64,000 nt of DNA from the NCBI GenBank assembly GCA_029959195.1, contig CP114118.1, forward strand, positions 248,001 to 312,000. The letters run 5' to 3'. The DNA comes from Dictyophora rubrovolvata (taxonomy: Eukaryota > Basidiomycota > Agaricomycetes > Phallales > Phallaceae). The position numbers and the translations under genes were made by a program. Below, in pieces: positions 35,301-49,009 of this stretch; position 1 is the stretch's first letter; every line of letters begins with the position of its first letter. The notes beneath the pieces are model-generated. The model did no database searches and was not told where the DNA came from. It saw nothing but the letters and a program-made list of their open reading frames with translations.

Positions 35301-38300
35301 AAGGGGTGAACATATGGAGTTCATTAAGAGCCTAACAGGTGTTCTTAAAATGGTGCTATCAACTCTTCTTGGTTAGAATAACAGCCTCAAGCCTGAGTTA
35401 GGACGAGACGTAGATGTGTGAGCATCAATAAAGCTAATCAAACCGGTCTCTTTTCCTTTAAAACGAAGGTAAATCACTTTCTTCTTTTGAATTTGTATGG
35501 TATGCCTTATCTCATACTGCTAGACTGGTTTATCGTGCTCGAAGTTGTCTTGTCTTTCGGGTCCACCCGAAAATCATAACCGGTACACGGATCGAAAGGT
35601 TTGTGAAGGTAAAAGTTAGGTCATGACATATGTTTTAGGAAAAAAGGTGTTTGAAGCTGAAAATCGGCTGAAGTAGAAGTCTATGTAAAAGTCTGAGTAC
35701 TTACTGTAAAGGATAGGTTCTTGCGTGCGCCGGAATTGGTGATGAAGGATTCGACTTAAGATCGCGACCTGGAACTTCTGGAATTAACTTGTAGAGATAT
35801 GATTACAGGGAAACGTTATAACTGGTTTTCGAAGTTATAGCACAGCACGGATGGATTGACCCGCAGCCCCTATTATTCACCGCAAGTGTTCCGAGTCGAG
35901 ACTCACCAAAAGCAGACGATAAGGGGAAATGTTATTACTAAGACTCAGGTATTGATATATCTTTAGAAAATTAAGTTTTATGAGTAAAGGTAATTGTCAC
36001 CGAAAACTGAATATCTATAATCCATGTGTTGTATGTATGTGCCGAACTAGCAGAGTACATGCTATAGGCCAATTGCCATCGTCGGATCTCGCCTGCGCGG
36101 TCTACAATAGTAATTAATGAAGTAAACGCTCGAATGAATGATAAACCTACCAGGAACCTAGGCCAAACATCTTACATAAATGAAGTTCGAAATGGTTAGT
36201 CACCTCTTGGCGCGGTCGTGTTTTCACGACCTCGGTGAGAGCCGTCAGCCTGAAGCAGTACTTTGTCCAAGTTTAAGACGAAACTGAAATTCAAAACATT
36301 GGCAAACAATGAAGCAGGGTTAACGCTCGACTGATGAACATTGTTTCTGGGGTGCAGAGTATTATAATTAGTCTACCTAGTTTGGGGAAAAGCTGGCGTA
36401 ACAAAGAAGCCCACTTTGGCTTGAACACAGCTGATAGGTTCGACGTGGAAATAATTCCCATACAACAAGCGCAGATAGATGGATAACTGATCCAGATGCC
36501 GTAACCTCTGGATATGTTGGGTAAGAAAAGAGAAGACATGGAGTACTGGGATTTCACAAGAGAACAGACGTCGTCTTTGGTTACAACCAGCCCTCCACAA
36601 ACAAGCCTTCTTCTGGAAAACCTGATAATTGTTAGCTTGCATATCAAAAATATAATCAAGAGTCGTGTGGTGTGCGGGGGATGTATGAAATGCTATGGAA
36701 GTCCAGCTGACTTCGAACTGTGCCGTGCTGTCACGGCCACGTCACTCGTAGTACATAAGCCACGGTGGCTTCAGCCTCCTCCACTTTTGACAATGAAACC
36801 ACGTCATCCCTGAATGCGGATACAAATGAACGGTGTACATAGTTCGTCTTCAAAAAACCTTGGTTGGCCGGCTCTTTGCGTTTGATTGGATACATCCCGC
36901 GAACTAGTTTTAACATCCGAGCTTCGATATTAATGTTCTCAGCCGGGATAATGTGGTCCTAAGAAGCTCTCCACAACTTCTGCGTATCGCATCGTCCATT
37001 TTGCCGTCAACGTTGCAAAAAAAGAAAAGCTTCTCATATAAATATGATGATCCTCCGATTTTGGAATTAATGAATTGTTCTGATTTGGCTTTCCGAAGAT
37101 TTTCACCAGCTCGACAATGATGATGAATCTGCATGAAACCAATAAAATCGCTTGCGAAGTGCTCGATAACGGCATCTTTTAACATCCCTCAGATCTTCTT
37201 AGATCTTACTTTTCTTCGCTACGATCAAACAAGGTTTTTTTGGTGTCGGGGCTGGCGGCTTCGGTCACAATAATAACACTGTCTTTTCCCATAATTGGCC
37301 AGACTCGGCGACAAAACATAATCAGGGTTATCAACCTTTGTGTTCTTTTTTTGAAACAACGGTTAGCGAAGAAGCCCCAAAGGCTCTCCTCTCTTCGAAC
37401 CTACATCCCTCGTCATGTGATCGCGGATGCTATACCTTGACGGCTGGCCTGATAACATCGATTAAGAACTTAACTTTGAAGTTGGTGGGATCTTAGGGAA
37501 GCAAGAATTCCGCATGTCGGAGAAAATAGGATATCGGGGCGATAAACTTACAAGGACAGATGAGCACACTCACCAACGTAAGTACAGACAAGATATTCAC
37601 ATGAGACCGAAATCTGCCATTTTCACTCTGGTTTTAAGTTTGTCTGGCTCGTGAAAATGCGCATTACGTATGCGCACATCAAATGTGCTCAAAGAACACG
37701 CGGTTGTCGATCTGATAAAGTGTAGGGGTACTGGACAATGGACAGGATTTTAAACGCTTTGAACAGACTTCCTGTCTGCCTTAAGAAGGGTTCTTTGTCG
37801 CACCTGAGATGAGTCAGTCTCACACTGTTTCCTTCCTTTTTTTTCAACGCCTTCTCGCGGAAGCCCGAAAACTTACGGTAGGGAAGCATCTATCTAGGTC
37901 TGCGATTTGAGAAGAATTTTGGAACGAAAAAACAGACGTTTCATTTGATGGTCCGCTCTTGAGTGCTCTTCATATATGCATAGCATGAATTTAAGCTCAA
38001 AGCTGTTGGATTAGGTTAGGGAAGAAGTGGTGATAAGCCAGCTCCATTCGGAACGGGCTAACCGCCAGATAGTTTTGGGCGTTCCCAGATGGCGTCCTGA
38101 AACACCCAAGCCCGTGAGGGCGTCTTTGGAAAAAAGATTCCGAGTTTTTTTGGGGGGAGGTAGTGTTTTGATCTAGGATCTATGTGCTAAAGATTAGATG
38201 TAAATTCCGAAGAGAAGAGAGAAACAAGTAGTTGCCTTATCGAAATGGCTTACATTAGCATGATAAAGAAATCAGCGCGAAAATCATACTGTATTGAATA

Positions 38301-41300
38301 TATACTCTATAATAATAAGGCGTAGACATCTAATATTTAAAGTCGATCATTATGTTCGAGGCTATGTATAGAATTTATATAAATAAGGACTTCAATACAA
38401 ATTTTTCTGGAAGCGGTGACCGATCCTTCCCATACATTTCGTCGGAGTACATGTCTAAATGTTGCGGATCAGTCAAGACGGAATTTTGGTGCTTTACATA
38501 TATAAATTAGCAAATGCTTTTTGATTTATTCATTTTAAGGCATTTATTTGAACCACAATTGTAAGAAATGCTGTAGTCGCGCTTAGTGTCCTATGGGATA
38601 CTATAATTCATCAGAGAATCAAGATTATCCTGAAGGAAATCACAACCAAATTAGACGAGCTTAGGTGAAACAAATTGGACTAGATGAACATTACACACTT
38701 GAAAAGGACATCAAAAAGACTGCCAAGACTAAATCACGGAATCAGTTGCAGCTTACTACCAACAAAATCATACGTCAAGTCATCGCTTTGAAAAAAGGAT
38801 CCAACCGCATGTCCTACTGCTTGCACTTCCTTGATGATGTGGATTTTTCCAAGAAATCAAAGAATAATCTTGATTTGGAAAGTTCGTTATGTTCCGATTT
38901 AGGATCAGAGAATTGTCAGAGCTGAGCGCGCGCGTATGTTTTGGGTGTATCTCGGTAAAGGCATATGTGACGTTTAGTCATAATTCGTGGTAGAATCTGT
39001 CTCAAGTTAGTTGGACTTTTGACACTTCTTGGTTTTAGTTTAGTTAGTGATGACCTCGGGTTCGATGATCCCCTCGACGGTGTCCCGCGAAATTCCAAAA
39101 AAAAAGAGGTTTTACGTAAAAGAAAGGTTTCAAGACTCCTGGTCCTGATGGAAAATTTGCTTTGACACGCCGAACCACAATGCGTAAAACGTGCTCCGAA
39201 AGGACAGGAAGTTCTATATGTGGGATAGAAGAATGTGAGAATTCCAAAATGGATGCTTGACACCTGTTCCAGTGACATGTAGGCCGTTTCTAGCGCGTGG
39301 GGCACGAGGGGTGCTAGTGACAGACGATTTAGTGATTAGACGTAGCATACCTAAAACTAGAGATATCATGCGCCCGGACCGAGATTTAGAAACATGGCAA
39401 ACATCGGGGGTGAAATCTTTATCGAACGCTTATGGCTAAGGGACAAATGCGGCTTAGCGTAGAGACGAAAGATGCAGGACAAGTCAAGTTAACTTTGCGC
39501 TGGGGCGATTTAAAGCCAAAACCTTCCCTTTAACGGCGGACAAGGCGGATTGCCTATTCCTAGATAATAAAGTATGAAGGGGTACATTATAACGGCCTAC
39601 TCGTGAGCGCACTCGCTTGAAAAAGCCATTTCTTGTCCTAAAATCGGAAACGGAGTACTACATCTGATTTGGATTGAAAAGGAGCTCTTCTCATCGTGGA
39701 GGTTTTTTCCACCTACCATATGTTATGTGACAGTGACCGTTTAGATCATCATAAATTTCATTTGAAATTCACTCTGGAAATCTCCGAGATGTAGTTGGAT
39801 AAGGGTTGATATCATGCGATTCCTGAAAGACATTTTGAATAAAGGGGTGAGCGGTCCAATACAAAGGTAAATCAAGTTGGTAAGCTACGCTCGGGGGATC
39901 ATTTTGGTATGAGGGACTCGCAAATTAAACGAACTCTAGGCTTACATACTTAAAGCCAGCTTTGCAAGCCCCCTGCTTGCATTATCATGGCGATTCACAT
40001 ACGTCCCCAATGCGGTAGAGAAATTAGGCAAAAAAAGTCTAGAGACTAGACGAAAGCGAACTGAACGAAGGGTGCCAGCTGTTTGATAATATGTCTGATG
40101 AGACGTCGACTTAGATCAAAAAGGTGTAAGGACATTTCCGAGCTAGGGACTAGTGACGCGAATCTGCAAAAAAAAAAAGCGAAACGAAATGAAGAAAGTC
40201 GGCGGTGTAAACTTTTTCGTCAAACGGTCTTTTTAAATCCGGTGAATTTTGAGATCGATGTTTGCCTTGCACTGTGATACAAGCTGATGGTCAGCAAAGC
40301 GAGAAAAAAGCAAATCGAAAAGGTAGCGTGGGTGCTTAACATACGACCATCCATAGATGCAAACTAACGCAAAGAAAGAGATAACCGATGAACATTTTGA
40401 GCCTTGTTTTTTCTCTTCCAGAAAGCTGGTGCTCTAAGTGGCTGAGCAGCAGGCTGAAGATTCAGATCGGATGATTTCAGCTCTTTACAATTGATAAAAA
40501 GCGGCCTTTCTGAGTAATAGATGGGAATACAGCCTTCTTTTCTGGCTGGCTTTGGGCTAAAATGAAGGCAGGTTGTCCTGCAAATTACTAATTGACCTAA
40601 GGATACACCCTGTTAATAGACAGAACATACCTGTTCCGAGCCGATAGGACTGTCTCACAGTTGTTCATCTTCATAATAAACCGCCTGTCGAATAGCCCAT
40701 CAAGGCGGAAGTATGGACAGATGAAGGAGACGTCCAAAAACCCGAGTACCCTCGCGCCTTCTCGCATCAAATTCTTGAGAAGCCTCCGGCTTTATCTGTC
40801 CTTTACCGCAGCTTAGTCTTTTTTTCCTTATGATTTTAATGATTTTTGGCATTTAATTATACCGTGCGAGCTGGGATAGTCGAGTAGAACGCAACTTAAC
40901 TGGTCATAGTTAATAATGATTGTAAAGAATGAACCTTAAAAGTTGCCATTACTCACAATTTGCTTTTTCGTTCGGGTGACAACGGTATTGCCAAACAGTA
41001 ATTACCCACGCTTATTTGTGCTCGCGCCTTTGGCGATGGCGGGATGGGTACATTTTGAGCGGTGGCTGTGCAGAAAAAGTGAAAAAAATGAAAAGCGCGG
41101 GGGTTACCCCAATCAACATTCGTGTGGCATCAAGGTGACTGACAAAACGTGTACCCGCGTCGAGAACCATTGTCTGTTCTTTTTATGTTTATTTTTGTCT
41201 CATTTTTTTTTGGTTTACGAAACTTCCTTACCATAGGTGGCGGGGATCTTCCAACATTGGTCCTTACAAATGGTAAACAAATTTTAATTAACTTTCCTAC

Positions 41301-42133
41301 ATAGGCATAGAGCCAAAAAGAATCGACCCATGCGGAATGGAACACATCCCCCTTCGGTGTTGATGACGTTGATATTTGTGTCGGTAAAGTCGGGCTGAGC
41401 GGAAGAGCGTCCATACCGAATTTTTAACGAGACATGTTCCTTCCTTTCAACGTAAAGAAATCAACGTTTCAGTTCAAAGCCTTTCCTGCTCGTATATACG
41501 GCCTATGACGATAAATAATTATGATTTACAGCACTTTGTAAGGTCTAGCTGGGATATCGAGCTTAATTGATCAGCTGACATGGAGAAGTGTGGGGAGAAA
41601 GAGAAAGAGAAAAGAAGGAAGTCGAAGATGAAGTATTGTTCAAAGGAGCGTAGGTTAGGAGATTGCTTCGCGAAAAGGTTGTGTGGGTGAGGAAAGTTCA
41701 GAAAAAAATGCGTTGATGATCGCGAAAGGGTCGGGAGTGCACCATCGACGCCCATACTATGCTTCCCCGCTCGACAATAGCCGATTCCAGGAATATGGCG
41801 TTCAAGGAAGGGCTTTCTCGTACGGTATTAATAACCCGTTTTCACAAGAAATCATACCTTGGCAGACTAGAACAAAGCCTTGAGCTCGTTGATTTGCGAA
41901 AGACACCGCATATGTTGCTGGCATTGCAACGGAAGCCGGAAGGGATGAGGCCAGAATTCCGGAGTGGAGACAAAGCAAAACGCCGAAGACACGTTGGCAT
42001 CAACAAGATTAAATATAGTTATTTTCTTTTTAGAAAAAGAAAATTCACATATTAGGTAAATTAAAATAAATCGATTATTCGGAGATTCCTTAAGTATTTC
42101 CACTTTCGGAGCCGTCTTGGTATTTTATATATT
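32326..42133. other. Long gene-poor region (about 10 kb)
   Basis: No gene could be built. The longest frame, 34456-34986 on plus, encodes 176 residues without motif or introns and is compatible with chance at this window size. Minus-strand frames around 36300-37200, with pieces such as QRLRHLDQLSIYLRLLYG and YPIKRKEPANQGFLKTNYV, have reasonable composition and might be exons of one decayed or unresolved gene, but they do not join cleanly. A basic 86-codon frame lies at 38665-38925. No transposon ends, tRNAs or tandem repeats were seen. Confidence 0.35.
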
Positions 42134-42140
42134 TATAAAA
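42134..42140 (+). promoter_or_regulatory. TATA box of the HMG-box gene
   Basis: TATAAAA, 44 nt before the ATG at 42184. Confidence 0.5.
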
Positions 42141-42183
42141 GCTCGGAAACATTATTTTTGGTTCTAGATTCCAGTCGTCCAGA

Positions 42184-43818
42184 ATGTCTTCATCCTACTC
42201 TCAACAACGCAGTTCGCGTCAAGACGAGCAAGACGTACAAGCCTACTCTCCGTATTCCAATTCAGATAGCATGGATGACCCAGGTGTGTAGGCCTTCGGT
42301 TCAAACAGTCCCATCATCTTAATATTTACTCTTGTTCTGTAGAGGCCGACGAAAATGCTCAACTTCGTTTACAAGCTCTCAATTCCGATGGTACACCCAA
42401 ACGACCTATGAACGCATTCATGATATTTGCTCGAAGACGGCGTCCGCAAGTCAGTTCTGCAAATCAAATGATGCGCACAGGAGAAATTTCTAAGATTTTG
42501 TCCAAAGAATGGAATACAATGCCTATGGTGAGCAAACAATGCCTTTTTTCTTTCCAGAGCATCTGTGTTTCTGATAAATTATCCTCAGTCCGAAAAACAG
42601 TTCTATCTCGATCAGGCTAAAAAACTCAAAGAATCATTCAACTCGAAATACCCAGATTATGTTTATCGTCGACGACCGAATAATAGCAGGAAAAAGCGGC
42701 GCGCTGACTCGGCTCCTTATGACACTGGTTTGACGCATGAATATCCAGACGATTACGACGGCGTTCCAGCTGTCGACCCCCATTCGTATCGCTTATCATA
42801 TGGCTTTGCCGGAAACACCGTCGGTGCTCCCAGCTCAACCGACGCCCCCTATTATTCATCGTCTCGTTCGCATCATGATCCTCTGAGTCTCTCCGGTCCC
42901 GGAACTGGCGGCGGTCCTCATGGACCAGGCGGTGCCAGTCTTTACAATCCTCACCCAAGTTACGCGCCAACAGATTCGGAAGACCAGTTCCCGTCGCTCA
43001 GTTTGTGGCCTCCTTCATCTTCGAGTCAAAGCCATAACCATCAGCAACATAACTCTTATCCAACTAAAGTCGAGAACGGCTTTCACTCCCCTAAAGATTT
43101 GCGGCTGGAGCATCCGGCGCATGCCAACCACCACCCATCTCATCATGCATTCCCCAAACTGGGTCCGGCATTCTCCAAAGTAGATCCTTGGGCAGGAGAT
43201 CCTTTGCGGATCTCGTCGCGCAGGGGTTTGCACCCCTTGCCTTCACTTCCAACGCCGATTTCTCAAGGTTTAGGGGGTGGTCCAAATGGCTATGGACAGA
43301 GCCACAATACACACCATGTCCGTAATTGGAGCGACAGCACCGGTTCATCAAGCGTCAGCCCACCATCTAGTGCAGGATCAGGAGGTTTCCCGCCGGGTTT
43401 TGGCAGTAGTACGAACGGCGGAACGGGGGTCCCGTCTGGCTCCACCACTGCTACTTCCGGATCGAGTTACTCATCAAACAGCAGTACATTGAACGGAAAC
43501 TCCTCAAATCATGGCTTCCAAACGCTCACTGCTCCATTTTATCCTGGGGGCTCATCCGCGCTTTCAGGCAGCAGCACTTCCGGAAGCAACAACACAACCC
43601 TGGATTCTCCTAGTATTTCCTCAATCTCGACAACTGCCACCAGTACGGCAGGTTCTTCAGCCTCGTTTTACTCAAATACTCGAGGAGAATCATATGATTC
43701 ACACTCTCAATCTGCTTCGTCGCATCAACGGTACCCAACCCTCGCCTTGTCGCCTGTCAGTGTCGCGCAGTCGCAGAACGGAGGTTTATGGAGCAGCATG
43801 CGAACAAAAGCAGAATGA
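42184..43818 (+). CDS. HMG-box (SOX/MATA-type) transcription factor
   Basis: 504 residues from exons 42184-42283, 42343-42527 and 42589-43818, all in frame. The single HMG box spans about residues 51-122: TPKRPMNAFMIFARRRR, MMRTGEISKILSKEWNTM, then SEKQFYLDQAKKLKESFN and KYPDYVYRRRPNNSRKKRR across intron 2. The RPMNAF start and YRRRP end are the sequence-specific (SOX/MATA) type, which bends DNA in the minor groove, not the non-specific HMGB type. The long tail is disordered and rich in Ser, Gly, His, Pro and Asn, as in fungal developmental regulators. Basidiomycete relatives act in mating, fruiting or stress programmes; which applies here cannot be told. It is not next to recognisable mating-type genes. 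Confidence 0.9.
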
Positions 43819-46800
43819 TTTCCCCCTTGTTTTTCCCCTTTATTCCACCTGTTTTCTTATCACTTGCTTTCGAATCAACCTAAATATCCCCTTAGAAGGT
43901 CATCATATCCTTTGTGTACATGCAATCTCACCCATCCAAAGCACCATATCCTATACATAATTAATTCCCGCCCAATCGGACTTTCACTTTTCTTGTCGAT
44001 CATGCATTCCAGTCTTCCTTGGCGTGTTTTCCATCCTTGCCTTATTGCCCATTTTCTCCGCAGCCTATATCAAGTTCATAGCCCTATCCGCTTCATCTAA
44101 TCGCCTCGGTATCTTGCTTACGTTTCATGGCTTGTTATTGTTCACCAAAAAATGAAAGTTTCCCCCTGTACACTACAAAATACCCCACGTGTAAAAATGG
44201 ATTACCGTTGATTATTGGGATTCGTCATTATAATCGTATAATTGAAAAAAGCATGTAGTATAACAATGGATTTTGTTCAAAGCCGCACAGCAGTGTATGC
44301 TCGTTTTCCTTTATTAAAAAGGGATGTATTATGTGCGATGGATAATTTTGTTTCTCCTAAATGCCGGCGAGGATGTTATTCCGCCTTCGCCTATCATTTT
44401 CAGAAGAGAAGGGAAGCAAGACAGCCTGACGTTATTTGACCCTACACATGTTAGCTCGGAAGCCACGCTCCAGCCAGCTCAAGGCTGGAACAGCCTATTG
44501 CGTTGTTGACCTAAATATCCTCCCTAATACGGATTTTCTATCTGCGATCAAGATCGGTTTTCAGGTTATGTAATAGTTAAGCTAGCTATGGCCCACTTTC
44601 TTTGTTTCCACTTTGCCCCAAAGCAAATCCGTCGAGTCCGCTTTATTGATCGTGGAGAACGTCTCTCACCAGAGGTTTCCCTAGTTGGGTTTAGATATGT
44701 CAGAAAATTATCTGACATTACAACGAAGAAGCTCATCTTAAGGGATTAAGGTTCATGAATAACAAATCGAGACGAGAGAAAGCGTCTCAGCACCACCCTG
44801 TCAAAACCTGATTGTAAATTCTCGCGGCTGCGATGAAACCAACAAAAGAAGACAGGGTTTCCAGACGTCTCTTCCTTTTTGTTTATAAAAGGAAATTCAC
44901 TCGCTCATTGGTTGATTGAACGGGCCGTTAAAAAGGAGGCTCATTGCCAACTCACAAGTGACGACGCTGGCTGTCATAACCTTGATCGACTGATTCAGAT
45001 TCATGGCCGACATTGAAACGTGGAAGCGGATTTTCGAAGTCTTGGATATACGGACTTTATAATAAAGACCTTAGCCTTTGACTCATCAATCCATACTTTT
45101 ATAGGTATAACCATCTGCTTGGAGTGAGTGGGGCGGTTTCAGCGTCATTTACACATATATGCCTGCTTGTACAGTGCTGAAGTTCGAGACAAAGGTGTGC
45201 CAACATATATACGATACAGTGGATTGGCTCCCGTTCTTCTTAAATCGAGGTAGACTCGCCTGAGTCCAATATCTTGATTTGCAGTGCGCTAAGCACATAC
45301 TTTTCTCCGATCTCAAAAGGAATTCTGAGCTACCGCATTTTTCTCACCGCTTCTTCGTTTCTGGGAAATACCGATATCTATAGAAAATACCTGAGAGCTT
45401 TAGCCTCACAAGACTTCGGCTGTAATGGTGCATTAGACACCCCATTCTGGTTAGGTTACCTGATGCCACGCAAATGATCATTATTTTTGACTTTGCCCGT
45501 AAGATTAAAGTTTGTAATGGTCTGCGGATTCCATCGCAACATCTTGTGCACCATGCATCATCAACAACATTGCCACGGACATCAACAAACTATTTAGCTC
45601 AAACCGAAGTCGTGTGCACATGTAGGATACTGAAATTTTTTTGATGTGAGCTTAGTATCATCGCCCATCTTGTTTTAAAGTCCATAATATCGTATAGCTT
45701 GTTCACCCAGTAGTCACTGGTCCAGTCACTAGCTGACGTGAACTGTCGCTACTGTGCAATTTTGTTCTGAAGGAATCTGACTCTTTCGAAATTTCGCTGG
45801 AATAACGTAGACCCTTTTCTTCAATAAACAATCATAACAAGAAAGGAACTTATTAGAGGTGTCTGGCTGCCAGTGCAACTGCCAGCCTCTTCGTCTGTGT
45901 TGAATTTTAAATGCGTCTATTTTCCCCTTCAGACGGTACGCACTCATCCCATTTGTGAAGGACCTGTCGATGGCAAATTCTCTGTATTTACTATTCAGCC
46001 ACGAATCTAGATCAAATTGAACATCAATTTAATTTTACATGAATAAATTATGTAATGCCTTATGATTTACCATTTGTTGGTAATAAAAAGTCAATCGTTT
46101 CGAAAGTGTGATAGACGATAATAATGTTCAACTAAAAAAATATCGCCAAGGAAGACTGTTTTTCTGGGAGTGGAATTTGGCATACACACATACACAAGTC
46201 ATAACATTTTGAAAAGTCTTCATCAATCCGACGGATCCAAGAATTCGGTGAGCCGCGTGATAATACTTCCGCATCTATCGGACAGCCCGGAGTGGATCAT
46301 GTGCGCCAATCACGTCTGAGATGATCTGAAGTTTTGGCTGAAGCGGAATCCGCGAACTTGCGCAAGTACGAAAAGAAGACAAAATGCTACAATGATTACT
46401 ATTCGTTAGTGCCACCGGGATAACTTTGTCGATCTCATTGCCTTTCGCTATCTTTGGCTTGTACACACCATTGCAAAATAAAAGAAAAAAAATGGCCATG
46501 CTGGACATGCGACAGTGTGCACATACTGGTTTTTCACCCTGAGGAATATCATAACAAATAGATGCACCCCTGCACACATTCTGGATCGGGGCATGGAGAC
46601 GGTTTCCGTTTTAGGAAATAATGCAGGGAAGTAATCGAAACACAATAAGTCGAATCAAACTTATCGACTACTACTTTTAATCTCACGCTCAAGGTATCAG
46701 ATCAATGCGGTTATCGAAGTGAGCCGACTATTGGTCACTAAATAGAAGAACACTGCTAGAATGTTAGCTAACCTTTGAGAAAAGAAGTATACCTAACTAA

Positions 46801-48520
46801 ATAAATAAATGTCAATGCGTGCGGGGTAATTGAATTTTTGAATTGATACCAGAAGGTCGCTGATACGGTGTCTCTTAACTAGCAGTTTATACATTTTTTA
46901 TTTCATCCGCCCAAGAAGAATGGGTTCATGTTAGTGAGAGTAAGAATCAACATCCGAACGCGCAAATCGTTTAGAAGCACAGCAAACGCTGATTGGCTCT
47001 CCGTGAGGATTCTCATCAGAACGAAGGTTTGGAAATGGACTTCCTCTCGTTCAGCCTTACGCAGTTCCGTCGAATACCGTCTTTTCGCTTCGACGCGATC
47101 TCAAATGAATTTAATTTTAAACCAATTAATATATCACGACCTCGACGAAATACCGAGACCGATGGACAGTGGTCGTACGGTACCGGTATTGTCTGCCCGA
47201 AAAAAATACGTCATTTCTGCTAACTGCCAGATGATCCTGTTCGATCATAGAACCAAGCATAGACAAAAGCGGAAGCTTTCGCGTTTCGAGATTCGCCTAT
47301 TCAGATCTACTTCTCAAGACACTGCGGTGAAAACATAATAACCCTGAATGCGACCGTTGTTTTTAGCTGGATTTGTCTTCGATAATGTCGTCCCTTCGAC
47401 GAGCTCCGGAAAAGGCTTTTCTAAATTTTATAGCGTAAATGAAGATCTATAATCGGAATCCCGCGCCCATGAAAATTCCAAAGTCAGCTTCGTTTTTGTC
47501 GCAAGAGGAGGAGACTCAACCATCACTGGAATTTCTAAGTCGAACCTGGTTTTTTTGTAGTCTGGGAGAAGAGATGCACCAATTAGTAAGTTACCCTATT
47601 CACCAACGGTCAAAAGGAAACCACTGAATCTATATCGGCGGTCTACTGTAAATCCTTGATTGGACTATATGTTGATATCAGATTGAGAGGTATAATCAGA
47701 ATGTAATATTCAATGAGGTTAGTCTGTATCGTTGATGTGAAGGTAATGAATGGCAAGGAGAGGTAAAGTAAGGAATTTACATCATTATCAGTTCATTTCT
47801 TTATTTGGGGGATGACTGTCTTAAGCTTGATGTCAACATCTATTCACCGGACATTACTTCTATCGCCTAATTTCGTGAAATAAATAAAGAGGATGTTAGC
47901 ACGATAATATTCAACAAGCCCTGAAAAGAATTGAATTGGGAGAAGCAATGCAGATGTAAATACGGGCAAGTCCTGATATGAAAGGCGGGGAAAGCCCGCT
48001 CAAAAAGGATTTTTACTTGAGGCGCGTACGTGTTACCAAAGAACAGGGAAGACGCCTCGTGCGGAGTCGTGCCACATTCTTTTTTATGCTTCAAAACCTT
48101 TGAAACATCAAACTATGATATCAAAATGGTAGTCTCCAGACACCGCCAGGAATTGGTCGACGAAAGCCTTCATTTCTTAACGATGGTAGGGCTGTGCTCG
48201 TCAGCCACCAAAAGGAGGGGAAAGAAGTACAACATGAAAAAGCGTCTGTGGTTGGTTCAGAATTTTAACCCTTCCTTAGACTATTTCAGGCTTGAATGCG
48301 TGTACGCGCTTCTTTGGTAATGAATTATCAACGAGAGAATCAACATTGCCTTTTATTTGTACCGTCCCGCGCTCCGTAGACTGACGTTACGAATTAGATC
48401 GGATCTTACCGCCTTCTAAATATCTTCCGCCCTTCAAACCTTATGATAATATTAGTAATACTTATGGATTCATCCTTGGTGGGCTGGACAGCATACTTAC
48501 CTCTTCAGATATTTCGCTCC
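43819..48520. other. Intergenic region, no gene recognised
   Basis: Begins with the 3' UTR of the HMG-box gene. A plus-strand frame at 46928-47338 (136 codons, Arg/Ser-rich) has no introns, motif or start context and overlaps another open frame. Nothing else looks coding or repetitive. Confidence 0.35.
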
Positions 48521-48526
48521 CTTTCC

Positions 48527-49005
48527 CGACAAGGAGTTTTGCTTCCCCCGGGAGAATTATCCACACCGGCTTAAGAGTATCCATGATTGATTTGGCTAGG
48601 CTGAGCTGGTTGGGCTCACCCGCAGCATCTCTTTGGAAGACACGTAAAATCAAATAATGGTATCATCATCTGTCCCATGTGAAATGAAGATTTCGCCAAC
48701 GTAAGTGATAACCCCTTTTACCTAAGGTTTAGCCCCTCCCCTTGTTTGCGAAGCTGTTTTGCCCCAACAGGTGCCACATAGCCACGGTAATCGCAAGATG
48801 GATGGATGATAGATGGATAGCCAGATCCCGTTTCGTCCGTATTGAAACGACAAACACGTGAACCTTGTGTGGCGGTTTGTATTTGGTAACTCACGTACAA
48901 ATGGACGACAGATCGGGAAACGACCCACTCCTCTTGTATATGCAAACTTTGAAATTTGAAGGTGAATGGTTCTCTATGTGCCTCTCGATTCTATCGGGTA
49001 GATTC
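48527..49005 (-). CDS. Unresolved gene, two consecutive exons
   Basis: A minus-strand exon of about 90 codons begins after an acceptor near 49000 (CCCGATAG) and encodes EPFTFKFQSLHIQEEWVV, GSRVCRFNTDETGSGYPSII and YVAPVGAKQLRKQGEGLNLR. A good GTAAAA donor near 48720 and the acceptor CCAAAG near 48634 join it in frame to DAAGEPNQLSLAKSIMDTLK and VWIILPGEAKLLVGKG, ending at donor GTAAGT near 48525. Composition, frame and splice sites support real coding. I could not find the first or last exons and do not recognise the family. It may be a fragment. Confidence 0.35.
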
Positions 49006-49009
49006 ATAC

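Noticed and set aside
44697-44717. Inverted repeat TGTCAGA/TCTGACA as a terminator or transposon end
   Set aside because: Short, isolated, with no partner and no element between.
46928-47338. 136-codon Arg/Ser-rich frame as a gene
   Set aside because: Overlaps another open frame, has no intron or motif, and its composition is not distinctive.
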